Assembly (NCBI RefSeq): GCF_002077945.1 | Contig: NZ_LVYD01000041.1 | Coordinates: forward strand, 310,001 to 374,000 | Source: Niastella vici | GTDB lineage: Bacteria; Bacteroidota; Bacteroidia; Chitinophagales; Chitinophagaceae | Length of the DNA: 64,000 nucleotides | Reading direction: 5' to 3' | Shown: positions 36,080 through 44,326 of the stretch, in pieces | Numbering within the stretch: position 1 is the stretch's first letter | How the letters are laid out: each line of letters begins with the position of its first letter | Translations under genes and position numbers: made by a program | Notes under the pieces: generated by a model | The model's database searches: none | Told to the model about the DNA's origin: nothing | Seen by the model: only the letters and a program-made list of their open reading frames with translations

Positions 36080-38191
36080 ATGAAAAGGGCTGCTGCACCC
36101 GGCATGTTACTACCATGCCTGTTACTTATTGGTATTACCTCCCATGCTCAAAAACAAAACTTCACCTTTGAACAGATCTTCAAAAACGGTGAACCGGGCG
36201 TTGTTCAACAACTGCCGATGGTCAAAGGCTGGGTCGACGATACCCATTATTTACTGACAAAAAAAGAAGCCGACGGAAAAATGGCCACCTATATGGTGGA
36301 TGTAAAGACCGGCACTACCTTACCCCACCCCGATGCGGGCATGTTTACACCGCCCCAGGTAGACGTTCCCGGCGGCATTAATACCACTTATTCGCCCGAT
36401 AGAAAATGGGCTGCCTATACCAAAAAGGACAATAACCTGTATGTAAGGGATTTATCAACCGGCCAGGAAACCCAGCTTACCAAAGACGGTTCTTCCACTA
36501 TTTTGAACGGCTATGCCTCCTGGGTATATTATGAGGAGATCCTGGGCCGGGCCAGCAAGTATAAAGCCTTTTGGTGGAGCCCCGACAGCAAGCACCTCTG
36601 CTTTATGCGTTTCGACGATTCGCAGGTGCCCGTGTTCCCTATTTATGTAGCCGATGGACAGCACGGTTATCTTGAGAACCAGCATTATCCCAAAGCCGGA
36701 GACAAGAACCCCGAAGTAAAGATCGGCATCGTATCGGTTAACCCCGGCGAAACCATTTGGGCCGATTTCAATGCACAGGATGACCAGTATTTCGGTGAGC
36801 CGGCCTGGTCGCCCGATGGACAATTATGGGTGCAATGGATGAACCGCAAACAAAACAACCTGAAGTTCTATAATATCGATCTTGCCAATGGCAGCAAAAA
36901 AGAAGTGTATGATGAAAAGCAGGAAACCTGGATCGATCTCGATGAAAGCGAACGCATTACCTTTCTGTCGGCTGGTAAAGGCTGCATCATTAAAAGCGAT
37001 CGCGATGGCTGGGAGAACCTTTATTACTATGATAACAATGGTCAGTTAAAGAACGCCATTACCGCTGGTAATTTTTGGGGAACCACCATTGTAAAAGTGG
37101 ATGAGAAAGCAGGCACTATCTATTTCAGGGCCCGCAAGGAAAGCTCTACACGCTTTGACCTGTATAAAGCCGGTTTGAACGGAAAGGGATTGACCCGACT
37201 GAGCTTTGGCGATTTCAGCCATGATTTCTGCAGCATTTCGCCCAACGGCAGTTATTTTATCACGGCCTATTCCAATTTAAATACCCCGCCTGTGATGTCG
37301 CTGGTTGATGCCAAAGGAAAGATCATTCGCGAGGTGGCCAACAGCAAAGGAAGTAATTTCAACAACTATAACCTGCCTAAGAACGAACTGGTGCGGGTTC
37401 CCTCTGCCGATGGTTTATTTGAACTGCCGGTGACGATCACCTACCCCATCAATTTTGATCCCACTAAAAAATACCCGGTACTCATCAGCATTTACGGGGG
37501 ACCCAATGCCGGCACCGTATACGACCGGTGGAAGGCGGCTGTATCGCCCACTCAATGGTTTGCGCAGGAAGGCATGATACAGGTGGCTTTTGACAACCGC
37601 AGCAGCGGGCATTTCGGAAAAAAGGGATTGAACTATATCTTCCGCCAGCTGGGTAAATACGAAATTGAAGATTTCATGACCTGCGGCCGCTGGCTTAAAC
37701 GGCAGCCCTGGGTCGACAGCAATAAATTGTGTATCACCGGCGGCAGCTTTGGGGGGTATATGACCTGTATGGCCCTTACTTATGGCGCCGAGGTGTTCCC
37801 CTATGGCATAGCCAATTCATCGGTCACCGACTGGCAGTTTTATGATACCCATTATACCGAAAGGTTCATGAACACCCCACAGGATAACCCCGAGGGCTAT
37901 AAAAACACGTCGGTTTTAACCTATGCCGATAAATACAAGGGACTGTTGCGTATAGTACACGGCACTTCTGACGACAATGTACATATGCAGAACAGCCTGG
38001 TGCTCATCAACAAGCTCGAAGACCTGAAAAAGCATTTTGAGCTAATGGTATATCCGGGCGAGCGGCACGGGATAATGGGGTTGAAGGGCGTGCATAATCG
38101 CTATGAGGCGTATAAGTTCTATTACCAGTACCTGCTCGAAAAACCAATGCCTGCCGCATTCTGGGCGCCGGAATCGCAGAAAGGATTTTGA
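36080..38191 (+). CDS. DPP4-like S9 family peptidase
   Basis: A 703-residue secreted serine peptidase with a signal peptide (about residues 1-24). A beta-propeller covers roughly residues 30-470 and an alpha/beta-hydrolase domain the rest. The catalytic triad is Ser556 in GGSFGGYM, Asp631 or 632 in GTSDDNVH, and His663 in GERHGI. The propeller has the glutamate motif YASWVYYEEI typical of DPP4, which binds the peptide N-terminus, so it likely removes dipeptides after proline. The last codons and stop overlap the GATTTTGA repeat. Confidence 0.94.
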   Translation: MKRAAAPGMLLPCLLLIGITSHAQKQNFTFEQIFKNGEPGVVQQLPMVKGWVDDTHYLLTKKEADGKMATYMVDVKTGTTLPHPDAGMFTPPQVDVPGGINTTYSPDRKWAAYTKKDNNLYVRDLSTGQETQLTKDGSSTILNGYASWVYYEEILGRASKYKAFWWSPDSKHLCFMRFDDSQVPVFPIYVADGQHGYLENQHYPKAGDKNPEVKIGIVSVNPGETIWADFNAQDDQYFGEPAWSPDGQLWVQWMNRKQNNLKFYNIDLANGSKKEVYDEKQETWIDLDESERITFLSAGKGCIIKSDRDGWENLYYYDNNGQLKNAITAGNFWGTTIVKVDEKAGTIYFRARKESSTRFDLYKAGLNGKGLTRLSFGDFSHDFCSISPNGSYFITAYSNLNTPPVMSLVDAKGKIIREVANSKGSNFNNYNLPKNELVRVPSADGLFELPVTITYPINFDPTKKYPVLISIYGGPNAGTVYDRWKAAVSPTQWFAQEGMIQVAFDNRSSGHFGKKGLNYIFRQLGKYEIEDFMTCGRWLKRQPWVDSNKLCITGGSFGGYMTCMALTYGAEVFPYGIANSSVTDWQFYDTHYTERFMNTPQDNPEGYKNTSVLTYADKYKGLLRIVHGTSDDNVHMQNSLVLINKLEDLKKHFELMVYPGERHGIMGLKGVHNRYEAYKFYYQYLLEKPMPAAFWAPESQKGF

Positions 38192-38278
38192 GATTGCTGA
38201 TTTTGAGATTTAGAGATTTTGTGATTTCCCCGGAATTGAATTCTGAAAAATCCCGAAATCTCTAAATCTCAAAATTTC
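38184..38278. repeat. GATTTTGA-type octad repeat element (solo copy 2)
   Basis: Left arm GATTTTGA-GATTTAGA-GATTTTGT-GATTTCCC (8-bp period) preceded by another GATTTTGA that contains the stop codon of the S9 peptidase. Right arm AAATCCCG-AAATCTCT-AAATCTCA-AAATTTC. Confidence 0.8.
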
Positions 38279-38309
38279 TTATTTCTTACTTCATTTCCCT
38301 TAATAGAAA

Positions 38310-38335
38310 AAGCCTCCCGAAGTATCGGGAGGCTT
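38310..38335 (-). terminator. Terminator of ileS-dksA operon
   Basis: A perfect 11-bp stem AAGCCTCCCGA / TCGGGAGGCTT with loop AGTA. The minus strand continues with T5. It lies about 90 bases after the DksA-like stop; it may also act for rightward transcripts. Confidence 0.75.
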
Positions 38336-38422
38336 AATTATTTTGATTAATTATCGGCCGTAGCAATCCACTTCCACATCAAGCAGAATGATAACCAACC
38401 GATTATGTTAAGCAGATAATGC

Positions 38423-39334
38423 TTACTTATTCATCATTTGCTTGGCCTCGATACTCAGGGTAGCGTGCGGAACTGCGCGTAACCTGGCTTTATCGATGAG
38501 CTTTCCTGTAACCCGGCAAATGCCATAGGTTTTGTTTTCGATGCGCATCAGAGCTTTCTCGAGGTGATCAATGTAATTGATCTGGCGGCTGGCCATTTGG
38601 GCCAACTGCTCCCGTTCCATACTCATGCTGCCATCTTCCATTGTCATGTAGCGATTTTCATTTTCATCGCCACCCATTTCGTCTTTGCGGGTAATTAAAC
38701 CCTGTAAATAAGTAAGTTCTTTTTTTGCCTGCTCTGCTTTTTTCAAGATCAGTTCTTTGAACTCGCTTAATTCGGCATCACTATATCTCATGGTTGGTCC
38801 TGTTTGAATGTTTTCTGGTTGATCTAATACTGATTTTGTGAATTCCGGTTCGTATCTGCGTGAAGTTTTTGTTTTTATTTCCGGGATCACCACTTTTACC
38901 GGTTTCGCCGGAGGTTCCGGCTTTTTGGGTGGCGGTGGTGGGGGTGGGGTTGGAGGAACTACCTGTTCCGTTTTTTTAACTTCCACCTTTACTTCCGGTT
39001 TTTCTACTTTAACAGGAGCTTCAACAGTTTTTTTAACGTCTTTAACTTCTTTTATATCAACGTGTTTGGCAACGGGTTTGGCGGCAGCTGCGGTAGGGGA
39101 CTTTACATGGGCATGCGCTTTGGCGGCTTCCTGATGATGAACAACAGGCGGGTGTTTTACCGTCGCCTTCTTATCAATAACAGGTTTGGCCGCCTTTTTT
39201 ACAGCAGGCTTTGAGTCCTTCTTAGCAACTACTTTTTTAGCAGCAGGTTTGGCTGCCCCACCGGCCGGACGGGCTGGTTTTTTGGGGGCAATCGTTTTTT
39301 TTGCTGGCTTGGCCGCCTTTTTCTTGGTTGCCAT
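38423..39334 (-). CDS. TraR/DksA-like protein with long Lys/Ala/Pro-rich N-terminus
   Basis: A 303-residue protein. Residues 1-50 are Lys/Ala-rich (AKKPA-like repeats, histone H1-like), 60-125 are Val/Lys-rich, and 126-145 hold a run of eight-plus prolines. The DksA-like part covers 182-303: a coiled coil, then YGICRVTGKLI, with RAVPHATLSIEAK at the end. Only one of the usual four zinc cysteines remains (Cys273). It likely binds RNA polymerase through the secondary channel; the tail may bind nucleic acid. It is 4 bases downstream of ileS, so co-transcribed. Confidence 0.9.
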   Translation of the reverse strand: MATKKKAAKPAKKTIAPKKPARPAGGAAKPAAKKVVAKKDSKPAVKKAAKPVIDKKATVKHPPVVHHQEAAKAHAHVKSPTAAAAKPVAKHVDIKEVKDVKKTVEAPVKVEKPEVKVEVKKTEQVVPPTPPPPPPPKKPEPPAKPVKVVIPEIKTKTSRRYEPEFTKSVLDQPENIQTGPTMRYSDAELSEFKELILKKAEQAKKELTYLQGLITRKDEMGGDENENRYMTMEDGSMSMEREQLAQMASRQINYIDHLEKALMRIENKTYGICRVTGKLIDKARLRAVPHATLSIEAKQMMNK

Positions 39335-39338
39335 ACTT

Positions 39339-42300
39339 TTACGCTTTTTTTGTAACGAACACTTTTAATGGAATATCGTTCACTTCAATTTCGGTGCCAT
39401 CTGGTAATTCAGGTACTAGTTCAAGTTTATCTGCCAATATCTCAGTACAAATATAATTATTAAATTGGGCGATCGATTGATTCAAATCCTGGTGTTCGGT
39501 TACCTTAACCACTATTCGATCTGTAAGTTCGAAACCACTGTCTTTGCGGATTTTCTGGATACGGTTAACTAATTCGCGGGCATTTCCTTCGCTGACCAGT
39601 TCTGGGGTAACGGTTACATCCAAAGCCACTGTGAGAGTATCTTTATTGGCTACCATCCACCCGGGGATATCTTCACTGGTGATCTCTACTTCATTAGTCT
39701 GTAATATTAAGGGTTCGTTCTCAATATTCAATGAAATACTGCCATCTTTTTCCAATTTCGCTATGTCTTCCTGCGTAAAAGTGCTTAATGCTGCGGCTAC
39801 GGGTTTCATTTTGGCCCCCAGCTTCTTACCTAACACCGTATAATTGGGTTTTATCTTCTTTTTAATAAACCCGTTATCCTCCGTTAGATATTCGATCTCC
39901 TTCACATTCACTTCGCTTTTTATCAGGTCTTCGATCAGTTCTATCTGCTCTTTCATGTGTTTATTCAACACAGGAACCAGTATCTTTTGCAACGGTTGCC
40001 GCACTTTCAGTTTGGCCGTTTTCCGTAACGACAGTATCAGGGAAGAAATATCCTGGGCCAGCTGCATGCGCTCTTCGAGCGAGGCGTCCATGACGGCGGC
40101 GTTACTAACGGGGTAATCTGTATGATGTACCGATTCTACCCTATACCTGCCGGTAACTGCGTTCAGGTTCTGGAACAACGCATCGCTGAAGAAGGGCGAA
40201 ATGGGCGCCATCAGCTTTAAGATGGTTTCCAGGCATTCGTACAGGGTTTGGTAAGCGCATACTTTATCATGCTCATATTCCCCTTTCCAGAACCGGCGGC
40301 GGCACAACCGCACATACCAGTTACTGAGGTGTTCATCCAAAAACTCCTCCATGGCCCTGCCGGCCTGGGTAGGCTCATAATCATCCATGTATTCCGTTAC
40401 CTTTTTCACCAGGGTATTCAGGGAAGAAAGGATCCAGCGGTCGATCTCGGGCCGCTGTTCCAGCGGAATGTACGCTTCTTTAAAGGTAAACCCGTCAACA
40501 TTGGCATACAGTGCAAAGAACTGATAGGTATTGTACAGGGTGCCAAAGAACTTACGTTGTACTTCCTTGATGCCTTCGAGGTCGAATTTCATGTTCTCCC
40601 AGGGTGAGGCATTGGTGATCAGGTACCAGCGGGTAGCATCGGCGCCGTACTGCTCAATGGTTTTGAACGGATCAACCACATTACCGAGGCGCTTACTCAT
40701 TTTATTTCCATTCTTATCAAGAACCAGTCCGTTCGATACGCAGGTCTTATAGGCTACAGAATCAAATAACAGACCAGCTATGGCGTGCAGGGTATAGAAC
40801 CAGCCCCGGGTTTGATCGACCCCTTCGGCGATAAAATCGGCCGGGTAGTTCTTGTTGAAAGGCTGTTTGAAGGGGAAGGGATCACCTGCTTTCAGCTTTT
40901 CATGATCGAGGCCCCATTGGGCGTATGGCATGGCGCCGCTATCGAACCAAACGTCAATAAGGTCGGGTACCCGTTTCATGGGTTTGCCCGAGTCGCTCAC
41001 AAGTATGATGTCATCTACATAAGGTTTATGCAGATCGAGGTCAGCCATGATCTTTGCATTGTTGGTGCCCAGCGCTTTATCGGCTTTTGCCGCTTCTTCT
41101 TTTAACTGGGGAACCGAACCAATGCATTTTTCTTCATTGCCATCTTCGGTTTTCCAGATAGGTAAGGCAGTGCCCCAAAAGCGGCTGCGGCTCAGGTTCC
41201 AGTCAACCATATTCTCGAGCCAGTTGCCAAAGCGGCCTTCACCGGTTGATTTGGGCTTCCAGTTGATGGTCTTGTTCAGGGCCACCAGCCTGTCTTTAAG
41301 CTCAGTGGTTTTTATGAACCAGGCATCTAACGGATAGTATAATACGGGTTTATCGGTGCGCCAGCAGTGGGGATAATTATGCTCATATTTTTCGATCTTG
41401 AAGGCGCGGTTCTCTTTTTTCAGCTTTACGCAGATGTCAACGTTCACATCTACATAGTCTTTCTCGTCTTTATAATTCTTTACGTACCGGTTGCTGAACT
41501 CACCAAGGCCATCTACGAATTTGCCGGTGCGGTCAACGAGAACCAGCTTTTCCAGCTTTCCATATTTATTTATACCAGTAAAGTAACCCAGATTGTATTT
41601 GCTTCCTACCCTAAAGTCATCTGCTCCAAAATCAGGAGCCGTATGTACTATACCGGTACCATCTTCAGTGGTAACAAAATCACCTAACAGTACACGCCAT
41701 GGTTTAGCATCAGGCGTAAGGGCTTTTATTGATTCTATTGAATTGGCTTCAAAAGGCAGCAATTGCTCGTAGCGGCAACCTTCTATTTGCGCCCCTTTGA
41801 ACTCAGTCAATATACGCCAGGGCAGCACTTTATCGCCTTCTTTGTATTCCTCAAATCCGGTATTTTCGGCTTCGGGTTTGAAGTATTTGCCCAACAGGTC
41901 TTTGGCAAGCACCACGTTTATTGGCAAATGTGTATATGGGTTAAAGGTTTGAACCAATACATAGGTGATGCGCGCCCCTACCGTTAAACCGAGGTTCGAA
42001 GGAAGCGTCCAGGGAGTGGTGGTCCAGGCCATGAAGAACAGCTCAGGGGCCTGGTTCTTTGTCGCGTCAAACAGGAAGGCTGATTTTTCATCCTTCACCG
42101 CCTTGAACATGGCAACGGCGCTGGTGTCTTTCACCATTTTGTAGCAACCGGGCTGGTTCAGCTCGTGTGAACTAAGACCGGTACCGGCAGCCGGTGAATA
42201 TGGTTGAATGCTCACGCTTTCGTACAGTAAACCCCTTTCATACATTTTGCTCAACAGGTACCAAAGGGTTTCTATATAATTGTTATCGAAGGTGATATAA

Positions 42301-42746
42301 GGATCGTTCAGGTCGACCCAATAACCCATCTTTTTTGTAAGGTCGTCCCATTTGTCTTTATACCGCATTACGGCCTCGCGGCATTTGCGGTTGTATTCTT
42401 CTACAGAGATCTTTTTGCCGATATCTTCTTTGGTGATCCCCAGTTCTTTTTCAACTCCCAGTTCAATGGGCAGGCCATGGGTATCCCAGCCGGCTTTGCG
42501 GTTTACCTGGTAGCCCTGCATGGTCTTGTACCGGCAAACCAGGTCTTTGAGGGTACGGCTGATCACGTGGTGAATACCGGGCATACCGTTGGCGCTGGGC
42601 GGCCCTTCATAAAACACAAAGGAAGGAGCATCGTTGCGGAGCGACACACTTTTCTCAAATGCCTGGTTTTCATTCCATTTAGCTAACATTTCCTGTTCTA
42701 TAACAGGCAAATTCAATTTCTGGAACTCTCTGTAGTTAACTGCCAT
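39339..42746 (-). CDS. ileS: Isoleucine--tRNA ligase
   Basis: Charges tRNA-Ile. The 1135-residue class Ia synthetase has the HIGH-like GMPGIHH (about residue 55), the editing domain (GTGIVHTAPDFGADDF), the tryptophan-rich WNLSRSRFWGTALPIW and the KMSKS-like KMSKRLGN (about residue 690). The C-terminal 300 residues form the anticodon-binding region. It is first in an operon with the DksA-like gene. Length fits the bacteroidetal form. Confidence 0.96.
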   Translation of the reverse strand: MAVNYREFQKLNLPVIEQEMLAKWNENQAFEKSVSLRNDAPSFVFYEGPPSANGMPGIHHVISRTLKDLVCRYKTMQGYQVNRKAGWDTHGLPIELGVEKELGITKEDIGKKISVEEYNRKCREAVMRYKDKWDDLTKKMGYWVDLNDPYITFDNNYIETLWYLLSKMYERGLLYESVSIQPYSPAAGTGLSSHELNQPGCYKMVKDTSAVAMFKAVKDEKSAFLFDATKNQAPELFFMAWTTTPWTLPSNLGLTVGARITYVLVQTFNPYTHLPINVVLAKDLLGKYFKPEAENTGFEEYKEGDKVLPWRILTEFKGAQIEGCRYEQLLPFEANSIESIKALTPDAKPWRVLLGDFVTTEDGTGIVHTAPDFGADDFRVGSKYNLGYFTGINKYGKLEKLVLVDRTGKFVDGLGEFSNRYVKNYKDEKDYVDVNVDICVKLKKENRAFKIEKYEHNYPHCWRTDKPVLYYPLDAWFIKTTELKDRLVALNKTINWKPKSTGEGRFGNWLENMVDWNLSRSRFWGTALPIWKTEDGNEEKCIGSVPQLKEEAAKADKALGTNNAKIMADLDLHKPYVDDIILVSDSGKPMKRVPDLIDVWFDSGAMPYAQWGLDHEKLKAGDPFPFKQPFNKNYPADFIAEGVDQTRGWFYTLHAIAGLLFDSVAYKTCVSNGLVLDKNGNKMSKRLGNVVDPFKTIEQYGADATRWYLITNASPWENMKFDLEGIKEVQRKFFGTLYNTYQFFALYANVDGFTFKEAYIPLEQRPEIDRWILSSLNTLVKKVTEYMDDYEPTQAGRAMEEFLDEHLSNWYVRLCRRRFWKGEYEHDKVCAYQTLYECLETILKLMAPISPFFSDALFQNLNAVTGRYRVESVHHTDYPVSNAAVMDASLEERMQLAQDISSLILSLRKTAKLKVRQPLQKILVPVLNKHMKEQIELIEDLIKSEVNVKEIEYLTEDNGFIKKKIKPNYTVLGKKLGAKMKPVAAALSTFTQEDIAKLEKDGSISLNIENEPLILQTNEVEITSEDIPGWMVANKDTLTVALDVTVTPELVSEGNARELVNRIQKIRKDSGFELTDRIVVKVTEHQDLNQSIAQFNNYICTEILADKLELVPELPDGTEIEVNDIPLKVFVTKKA

Positions 42747-42825
42747 ATATTCTCCCGTAAATCTGTTTAAACATGTTTGTAATCGATGGCTGTGGGCTAT
42801 AAAATTCCGCAGCCTGAAAAGTGTG

Positions 42826-42833
42826 CAAAGGTA
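42826..42833 (-). promoter_or_regulatory. Predicted -7 box of ileS
   Basis: On the minus strand TACCTTTG matches TAnnTTTG exactly. It implies a leader of about 73 bases. No T-box or other known regulator was recognised in that leader. Confidence 0.45.
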
Positions 42834-42868
42834 CTGAAAAGTTGCCAGCCTGCCCCGGCTCGTGAAGT

Positions 42869-42916
42869 GGTTACCGGTTGACGGGCCCAGTTAGAGATCC
42901 CGGGTTACCAGGGCCT
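42869..42916. repeat. GTTACC-type palindromic repeat element (copy 5, short)
   Basis: GGTTACCGGTTG, then a GGGCCC-containing core and CGGGTTACCAGGGCC. More degraded than the other copies; the right arm is not clearly inverted. Confidence 0.55.
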
Positions 42917-43015
42917 GAATTTCGATCGCTTTATAAATAACCAGGCTCGCCAAATGTTGCCCGGGTTGCTCCATTTCATTGCCCCTGATTACTGCTGAAC
43001 GGGATCAGTCAATTC

Positions 43016-43367
43016 TTTACCTTTTCTTTACCTCCTGGTTACCGCTGCGTTTCATAATTATTTGGTTTACAACATCAGCGAAATCATTTCTTAACCTCTT
43101 AGTTACCTCCTGGTCACCCCAGTGTTTCGCAATTCGTTGATTTACAACATCAACAAAATCATTACTTTACCCCTGGCTACCTCCAGCTTAGGTATTCCTT
43201 ACCTTTCCGTTACCTCTTCTTTACCTCCCGGTTACCCATGCTTCTCCTTTTCATTACCCCCTGGTTGGCTTTTCTTCTCCCTTCTTCAGGTACTCTTTAT
43301 GTTAGGATAATATTGCTTTTACCTTTTCATTTCCTTTTTATTACCTAAGGGGTAAAGAAAAGGTTAA
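43016..43367. repeat. TTTACC-rich element with terminal inverted repeats
   Basis: Ends are inverted copies of a 17-mer (TTTACCTTTTCTTTACC at 43016..43032 and its complement at 43351..43367, 16 of 17 matches). Inside are two copies, 75 bases apart, of a segment starting TTACCTCCTGGT and ending ACAACATCA(G/A)C(G/A)AAATCAT. A third start follows near 43167. No coding capacity. Confidence 0.7.
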
Positions 43368-43414
43368 CCTAACCAAACCACAACCAAGCGACAACCAAAC
43401 CACAACCTAACCGG

Positions 43415-43564
43415 ACTGGGATAATGGGATGCGGGGATATTTGGGATAAAGAGATGGTCCTGGCTTTATTTTTATCTCCTTATCCATCGTCCCAGGTATC
43501 CCAATAAATCCTATGATTCCAACCATCCAATTCCCAGCCATCCCAATAATCCCACTACCCCAGT
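43415..43564. repeat. GGGATAAT-type octad repeat element
   Basis: Left arm GGGATAAT-GGGATGCG-GGGATATTT-GGGATAAA with about 8-bp period. Right arm has the reverse complement type (ATCCCAAT, ATCCCACT) and the ends read ACTGGG / CCCAGT. Same architecture as the other families, different unit sequence. Confidence 0.75.
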
Positions 43565-43763
43565 CAATGTTTCACCCTAATTATTGCCCTATCAATCACT
43601 GTTGCAACACGATATTAAGTGGAAAATAACTCCACCTGAAATCTTAAGAAATTCAGTGGTCTTTTGGTTATACAAAAGATCAGAACCAGCTCTTTTAACT
43701 TATTTGGGTATAATCCGGTTTATTTGAAGGATTTTTAATGAATAGGGGGATTTTGGCAGCGGT

Positions 43764-43772
43764 TTATCCACA
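43764..43772 (+). other. DnaA-box-like 9-mer
   Basis: TTATCCACA, identical to the consensus DnaA box. One related 9-mer (TGTGGAAAA, 44127..44135) lies 355 bases away. Two sites are too few to call a replication origin. Confidence 0.3.
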
Positions 43773-43910
43773 TTTTCTGGCGTTTGGCATAATTTATGGA
43801 ACTATTTCTGTGCTCTTTAACAATACGGATTTTTGAAAATTTGAGTGGAAAACTAAGCTGTGACAAAGTGATTTTTGGTACGATATTTTCTAAGTATTAG
43901 TCCCTGTCAC

Positions 43911-43941
43911 ATTCCTTAGAGGTTGCGCCTCCAGGAATTCG
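43911..43941. repeat. Hairpin in intergenic region
   Basis: ATTCCT ... AGGAAT around GAGG-TTGCG-CCTC. Flanking GTGACA (about 43860) and TGTCAC (about 43906) are complementary, so a larger folded RNA is possible. Confidence 0.4.
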
Positions 43942-44017
43942 CTTAACAACTTGATTTATATACCTCATTATATGAAAAACCTTTTCTACGGTTTAGGGTT
44001 TAGGGGTTAAAAAGGGG

Positions 44018-44043
44018 AGTAGTCCTGCTCCCCTTTCCTTTAA
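44018..44043 (-). terminator. Possible terminator hairpin
   Basis: AAAGGGGAG / CTCCCCTTT with an 8-base loop. T5 follows on the minus strand. No minus-strand gene is known to end here, so a short RNA may. Confidence 0.4.
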
Positions 44044-44205
44044 AATTCTAAAACTAAGGAAAGGTTTTTCTTTTTTACACCTTTTTGTAATCCGCTACCT
44101 TCCCGTTTTTAATCTCTGGTTATGCCTGTGGAAAACCATCCAGGCAATTGTGCATGCCTTAAGAACAACCCGTTTTCGGGAAGCTAAAGACATTGGTGAC
44201 CCCTA

Positions 44206-44236
44206 TTTTAAAACCTCCGCCACGGGAGGTTTTTTT
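44206..44236 (+). terminator. Terminator upstream of hemN
   Basis: AAACCTCC / GGAGGTTT with loop GCCACG and a run of T. It lies about 90 bases before the hemN ATG, so it would end a short upstream transcript rather than hemN. Confidence 0.6.
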
Positions 44237-44302
44237 ATGCCTGCATGACCAAGATCATCCCACCTGCTATAACAAATCAGCATCCCCCTCTTCTTCTCCC
44301 AA

Positions 44303-44310
44303 TAGTTTTG
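44303..44310 (+). promoter_or_regulatory. Predicted -7 box of hemN
   Basis: TAGTTTTG matches TAnnTTTG exactly, 17 bases before the ATG. The transcript would have a leader of about 10 bases. Confidence 0.45.
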
Positions 44311-44326
44311 CATCAATACTTTTAAC

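Larger units (their letters stand above)
42747..44326. other. 1.58-kb gene-free region, nest of repeat elements
   Basis: No gene recognised on either strand; the short ORFs are repeat-derived. From left to right it holds a leader of ileS, a GTTACC-type element, a TTTACC-rich stretch with 75-bp tandem copies and terminal inverted repeats, a GGGATAAT-type element, AT-rich sequence with one TTATCCACA 9-mer, hairpins, and a terminator just before hemN. It separates two oppositely pointing genes. Confidence 0.7.

Noticed and set aside
42747-42830. T-box riboswitch before ileS
   Set aside because: The leader is about 73 bases, too short for a T-box, with no T-box motif or terminator.
43764-44135. 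Replication origin in the ileS-hemN gap
   Set aside because: Only one exact DnaA box and one variant, no dnaA or clear AT-rich unwinding repeats. The gap length is explained by repeat elements.
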